From: JBDNJM01 sp041687755
GTDB lineage: Bacteria > Planctomycetota > UBA1135 > GCA-002686595
Assembly: GCA_041687755.1 (NCBI GenBank)
Contig: JBDNJM010000008.1
Coordinates: forward strand, 1-11,855
Direction of reading: 5' to 3'
DNA: 11,855 bases
The stretch's first letter is position 1. Every line of letters starts with the position of its first letter. Shown piece by piece: positions 8,448-11,855 of the stretch. The notes under the pieces were generated by a model. It was not told where the DNA came from, made no database searches, and worked only from the letters and a program-made list of their open reading frames with translations. A program made the translations under genes and the position numbers.

Positions 8448-10586
8448 ATGCGTGCACGCTTCCGATCAATCCGCCGAACCGTCGGGCTCGCGGCGGGCGC
8501 TCTCGCCGTCCTCTTGCTCGGCCGATCCGCCGTCGCCCAAGACCTCGCGCCCGGCGTGGCCGAGGCCCTCCGCGGGCTGGAGGCGCCCACCGGCGCGGAG
8601 CGCCGGGGTGCCCAGGAGCGGCTGACGGACGCCCTCCGGGCGACCGATGCCGTAGCCCTGGCGCCGCTGCTGAGGGACCTGGCGCCGGAGGGTCTCGCCC
8701 GCGTTGCGGACGCGATCGACGGGGCCGAGCGCCTGCTGCCGCTGGCGGCCGAACTTCTGGGTCTGGGCGCGGCGGCGGACGAGGTCGCCGTGCTCGCGAT
8801 CGGCCACCACCTCGAGCGCTTCTGGTCCGGCCTGCGCCCCGAACGGGTTGGCGGACCGGAGCTGGCAGAGCGGCTGGCCGAGGAGATCGCGAGGGAGGCG
8901 CCTGCGCCGGTGCAGCTGCCGAGCGGGCTGCCGCTGGCGGGGCTGGCCGACGCCCTGGCCCTCGCGCTGCCCTCGGTTCGGCTGGTGGTCGATCCGCGGC
9001 TCGAGCCGCGCTTGGACGTGCCCGGGGGGACGCCGGCGGGCTGGTGGCAGGGCTCCGGAGACGGGGTCTTGCTCGGTCTGGCGGAGTCGCGCGGGCTCGA
9101 GCTCGACGCCGCGGTGCGCGATCCGCGCCAGCCGCTGGAGCCGCCGCTCGTGGCCTACCTGCGCCTCACGAGCCGCGCGTTCGCCGAGACCCTTGAGCCG
9201 CGTGCTGAGGTGATCGGCTGGATCGCGGCGCTGGAGAATCCCTCGCCCGACCGCGCGCGCGCCGCCGCCCAGGCCCTGGCGCACTGCGGCTGGCCGGGCG
9301 GCATCGCGCTGCTGGAGCACCGCGTGCGCGCGGGCGACGATGCGATCGCGCTGCCGGCGTTGGTCACGGCGGCCGCCCGCGGTCGAGTTGGGAGCGTCCT
9401 GCGCGAGCTGCCGCAGCACCAGGTGCTGGTCGCGGGTGCCTGGGCCTCGTTCAACGCGGGCGGCACGGGCCAGGACCTTGCCCTGCGCCGGTTGCTGGGT
9501 GCGCTCGCGCAGATCGGGCCGGTGGGCGCAGGTGGCGTGGACCTTTACGCCGGTTCGCTGTTCGCGGTTCCGCTCGGCCAGCTCGCTGACTTGACGGCCG
9601 ACGAGCGGCGGCTCGAGCGCTTCCGGCTGGCCGTGGCCGAGCACGCCGGCGCATCGCGGCCGGCGCTCGACGAGCGACTGGACGCGATTCTCGGTGATCT
9701 TTCCGCGCCGCGGTCGCTGCGCCGGGCCGCGCTGCGCTGCGCGGCGGCGTGCCGCGACTTCGATCGACCTGCGGCCGGCGTTCCGGCGCCGCTCGAGCTG
9801 CTCGAGGGCCTGTGGCGCGAGGGGCGTTCGGGGGCCGAGCTGCGCGCCACGACGCTGCAGTTGATCCGCGTCGCCGATCCGGCCAAGGCGTTCGAACCGG
9901 GAGGCGCGCTCGATCTACGTGACGCGACACCGACGCCCGCTGAGCTCGGCGCGCTGTTGGCCTTCGCGGCGCCCGCCTCGCTCGAGCGCTCGGGTCGCCT
10001 GCTGGCTGATGCCCTGCAGGCGGAGCCCGACAGCGAGGCGGCGCTGGCCGAGGGCTTGGCCGTACGGGTCGAGACGCTCGACGGCGAATTGCTCGACGCG
10101 CTGCTCTCGCGCGCCGCGCTGGGGCTGCGCGAGGACGAGGTGCCGGAGGCCTGCTTTGGCGCGCTGGACCGGCTGCGGTTGCGCCTCGGCCGGCTGCCCG
10201 AGGACGAGCACCTCCGGCAGCTGGAGCTGCTCGGGTCGGAGCCCGGGCTCGACCCGCGGCTGCTCGCGGCGCTGGTCGGGGGGGAGTCCGCCGGGGGAGA
10301 CGCCCAGGCGCGGCTGCTCGCGCGGCTGACGCTCGAGCTGCGCGAGCCGCTGCCGCGCCCACTGCAGGCTCTCGCGCAGTTCCAGGAGGCGCTGACCCAG
10401 GCCCACGCGAACCTGCTGGCCGCGAGCCAGGACACCCGCGCCAGGCGCTTCGTGAAGGACCTGCGCCGCCGCGCCGAGGCCGCGCCCGAGCATCCGCTGT
10501 CGGGCTGGCTGCGGATCGAGGACTGGCCGCCGCTTCCCGAGGCCGAGTACGACACGTTCGAGGACCTCGTTCCCGGGCTCCGCTAG
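8448..10586 (+). CDS. Large exported alpha-helical protein of unknown function
   Basis: This 712-residue protein starts with a clear Sec signal peptide: basic n-region RARFRSIRR, hydrophobic core LAAGALAVLLLG, and cleavage after SAVA at about residue 31. The mature protein is rich in Ala, Leu, Arg, Glu and Gly and is predicted mostly helical. Around residues 160-225 the pattern (LADALALALPSVRLVVDPRL, then a short basic strand and LLGLAESRGLEL) faintly resembles STN-type or similar small beta-alpha modules. Residues 265-315 (RAAAQALAHCGWPGGIALLEH) look like a HEAT-type helical repeat. I recognise no catalytic motif or lipobox, and no second membrane segment. Only ATG 8448 gives a signal peptide; the longer frame from 8292 is discounted. 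It stands alone in its direction behind the repeat-bearing promoter region. It could be a periplasmic scaffold. Confidence 0.85.
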   Translation: MRARFRSIRRTVGLAAGALAVLLLGRSAVAQDLAPGVAEALRGLEAPTGAERRGAQERLTDALRATDAVALAPLLRDLAPEGLARVADAIDGAERLLPLAAELLGLGAAADEVAVLAIGHHLERFWSGLRPERVGGPELAERLAEEIAREAPAPVQLPSGLPLAGLADALALALPSVRLVVDPRLEPRLDVPGGTPAGWWQGSGDGVLLGLAESRGLELDAAVRDPRQPLEPPLVAYLRLTSRAFAETLEPRAEVIGWIAALENPSPDRARAAAQALAHCGWPGGIALLEHRVRAGDDAIALPALVTAAARGRVGSVLRELPQHQVLVAGAWASFNAGGTGQDLALRRLLGALAQIGPVGAGGVDLYAGSLFAVPLGQLADLTADERRLERFRLAVAEHAGASRPALDERLDAILGDLSAPRSLRRAALRCAAACRDFDRPAAGVPAPLELLEGLWREGRSGAELRATTLQLIRVADPAKAFEPGGALDLRDATPTPAELGALLAFAAPASLERSGRLLADALQAEPDSEAALAEGLAVRVETLDGELLDALLSRAALGLREDEVPEACFGALDRLRLRLGRLPEDEHLRQLELLGSEPGLDPRLLAALVGGESAGGDAQARLLARLTLELREPLPRPLQALAQFQEALTQAHANLLAASQDTRARRFVKDLRRRAEAAPEHPLSGWLRIEDWPPLPEAEYDTFEDLVPGLR

Positions 10587-10812
10587 GCGGCCTGAGGGGT
10601 CGTCGGGTGGCCGTCGCGAGCGGTCCGCCCGCCGCGTCGATGGTCCACGAGGGCTCTTCGGGGGGCCAGGGGTTCGATGGAGCGGACTCGGGGCGCGGTC
10701 CCGGCCAACGACGGTGCTACCTTTTTGCCGACAGCCCGACCTCTCCCAGCGTCGATCGATGCCTCGGGGGCGGGCCGCACGGACGCTTCCCGCTCCCGCC
10801 CCTCAGAGACCC
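10587..10812. other. Intergenic spacer, nothing recognised
   Basis: These 226 bases lie between two rightward genes. They contain no reading frame that I can support. An in-frame extension of the kinase-like gene up to 10714 is arginine/proline-rich and looks non-coding. A T5 run at 10723-10727 (CCTTTTTGCC) interrupts otherwise GC-rich sequence. It could mark a promoter or a weak terminator, but neither pattern is complete. Confidence 0.4.
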
Positions 10813-11541
10813 ATGGCCCTGTTCAAGCGCAACTCCGACGACCCGGGCCTCAAGCCGCCGAACCCCGACGAGGACGCCGAGCGTCAGATTGACGCGGAGG
10901 AGTTGGTCGTGCGGACGCGTCCGCGCTCCGGTCTCGCCGAGCAGTTCCGACGGACCTGGAGCGCGATCGAAGCGCTGAACCCCGACGGCGCGCCGCGCTC
11001 GATCCTGGTCACGAGCGCGGTGCCGGGCGAGGGCAAGTCCGTCGCCGTCTTGAATCTTGCGCTGGCGTACTGCGAGCGGCCTCACAGTCGCGTGGTCGTG
11101 ATCGACGCCGACATGCGGCGCCCGTCGATTGAGGGGTATCTCGGGCTGGAGCGACGCCAGGGCTGCGCCGAGGTGCTCGAGGGTCGGATCCCTCTGGACC
11201 AGGCGATCCGTCGCACGTCCGAGCCCGGCCTGGACGTGATCGGGGCCGGCGACGCGCCGGAGAACCCGACGAAGATCATCCGCGTGGACCGGCTCAAGAG
11301 CGTGATGTCCGGGCTGAAGCAGCGCTACGACTACGTGCTCATCGACGGACCGCCCGCGCATGTCCTGACCGAGCCGCACCTGATCGGTGCTTCGGTGGAC
11401 GGCATCGTGCTCGCGGTACGTCTTGGGTCGACGCCGAAGCAGGTGGTCGAGGAGACCAGCCAGCACCTCGAGGCGATGGGCGGTAACTTGCTCGGCGTGT
11501 GCCTGTTGGGCGCCGAGGTTCGTCAGCAGCACTACAGCTGA
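10813..11541 (+). CDS. CpsD/CapB-type tyrosine-kinase-like P-loop ATPase
   Basis: This 242-residue cytosolic ATPase is of the BY-kinase type, which partners polysaccharide co-polymerases in capsule or exopolysaccharide export. Walker A is SAVPGEGKS (68-76), Walker A' is VVVIDADMRRP (94-104), and Walker B is VLIDGPP (175-181). An EQFRRTWSAIE helix precedes the P-loop, as in CpsD/Wzc. The family's PxNP loop appears as GDAPENPTK (146-154). The C-terminus (EVRQQHYS) has a single Tyr instead of the usual tyrosine cluster, so autophosphorylation of a tail is doubtful. No Wzz-like membrane partner or glycosyltransferase lies upstream, though the right flank is outside the window. The ATG at 10813 was chosen because the upstream extension is low-complexity. 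Its 3' end overlaps the reading frame of the transposase remnant by 10 bases, tail to tail. Confidence 0.88.
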   Translation: MALFKRNSDDPGLKPPNPDEDAERQIDAEELVVRTRPRSGLAEQFRRTWSAIEALNPDGAPRSILVTSAVPGEGKSVAVLNLALAYCERPHSRVVVIDADMRRPSIEGYLGLERRQGCAEVLEGRIPLDQAIRRTSEPGLDVIGAGDAPENPTKIIRVDRLKSVMSGLKQRYDYVLIDGPPAHVLTEPHLIGASVDGIVLAVRLGSTPKQVVEETSQHLEAMGGNLLGVCLLGAEVRQQHYS

Positions 11542-11780
11542 GAGGCTGTGAAGAAATGGGGCTCTCCTGTCCCTGGCTCCGCCGCGAGCAGCTTCTCGAT
11601 CTCGGTCCGGTGCGGGTCGAGGGCTTGGCCGCGCCTTGGGGAACGCCGCGCGGGGTACGCGGCGCTCCCCAAGACGTGTCGGCGGACGGTCTTGATGTCG
11701 ACGCCCAGGCGGCGGGCGACTTCCTTCTTCGGTACACCTTCAACTAGGTGCATTTGGCGAATTTCGGCTCGGGTTGACAC
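11532..11780 (-). pseudogene. IS21-like transposase (IstA) N-terminal remnant
   Basis: This open frame of 82 residues has the N-terminal helix-turn-helix of an IS21-type IstA transposase: RAEIRQMHLVEGVPKKEVARRLGVDIKTVRRHVL (4-37), followed by a basic linker and LDPHRTEIEKLLAAEPG. Full IstA proteins run to several hundred residues and continue into a DDE catalytic domain. Here the similarity ends near 11575, and the frame runs out into the 3' end of the kinase gene. The remnant is therefore truncated and cannot transpose. GTG at 11780 is preferred over the ATG at 11819, because AGAGGTGATC stands just upstream with correct spacing. No istB or terminal repeats are seen inside the window. A stand-alone small HTH regulator is the alternative, less likely reading. 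Confidence 0.65.
11635..11673. repeat. Strong 39-base hairpin inside the transposase remnant
   Basis: Arm CTTGGGGA (11635-11642) pairs with TCCCCAAG (11666-11673). After one A/C mismatch, CGCCGCG (11644-11650) pairs with CGCGGCG (11658-11664). The loop is 7 bases (CGGGGTA). Fifteen base pairs with one mismatch is far more than chance codon bias would usually give. It sits in the linker after the helix-turn-helix. No T-tract follows. Confidence 0.8.
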
Positions 11781-11783
11781 TCT

Positions 11784-11793
11784 GATCACCTCT
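11784..11793 (-). promoter_or_regulatory. Shine-Dalgarno for transposase remnant
   Basis: AGAGGTGATC on the minus strand is a near-complete anti-16S match, with its GAGG core 8 bases before the GTG at 11780. It is the best ribosome binding site in the window and contrasts with the weak or absent sites of most host genes. Confidence 0.65.
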
Positions 11794-11855
11794 TTGGCCC
11801 TCCTCTGCGGCGCCGGCATGTGTGTGGTAATGCCTGCCAGTCTGCCGCTTGGAGG

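Overview
The window is GC-rich bacterial DNA. Sample 60-base lines that I counted by hand run 65-77% GC in the main genes. GTG and TTG starts are common and Shine-Dalgarno sequences are mostly weak. Genes are tightly packed. The mix of a GcdA-type carboxylase cluster, a large secreted alpha-helical protein of unknown function and a stand-alone BY-kinase-type ATPase fits a high-GC environmental bacterium such as a Planctomycetota or Myxococcota member. That placement is a guess; no marker gene is present.

Layout, left to right. Positions 1-306 show no convincing gene, only a strong G-tract. At 307-2467 (+) two overlapping genes encode an SDR-family protein that lacks the usual catalytic tyrosine, and a TIGR01777-type SDR fused to an N-terminal SRPBCC-like domain. 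A leftward run of five genes follows, read from right to left. A biotin carboxylase (8138-6786, TTG start), a GcdA-like carboxyltransferase (6781-5054) and a biotin carboxyl carrier protein (5029-4457) should together form a soluble biotin-dependent acyl-CoA carboxylase. Only 12 bases further on, the same strand carries an FRG-domain protein (4444-3518) of visibly lower GC, and then an APH-fold kinase (3450-2539). The last two look like accessory cargo at the tail of a metabolic operon.

The carboxylase operon diverges from a 712-residue exported protein (8448-10586, +). The 309-base divergent spacer carries three head-to-tail imperfect 22-bp repeats (8309-8374), each with a GGG-N-GCCC core, which look like an operator. 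After a 226-base spacer comes a CpsD/Wzc-type tyrosine-kinase-like ATPase without a C-terminal tyrosine cluster (10813-11541, +). Directly behind it, on the opposite strand, is the 5' remnant of an IS21-like transposase gene (11780-11532) with an excellent Shine-Dalgarno sequence. A near-perfect 39-base hairpin lies inside that remnant.

No rRNA, tRNA, CRISPR array or complete mobile element was seen. The best candidates for something undescribed are the FRG/APH pair, the 22-bp repeat array and the exported protein of unknown function.
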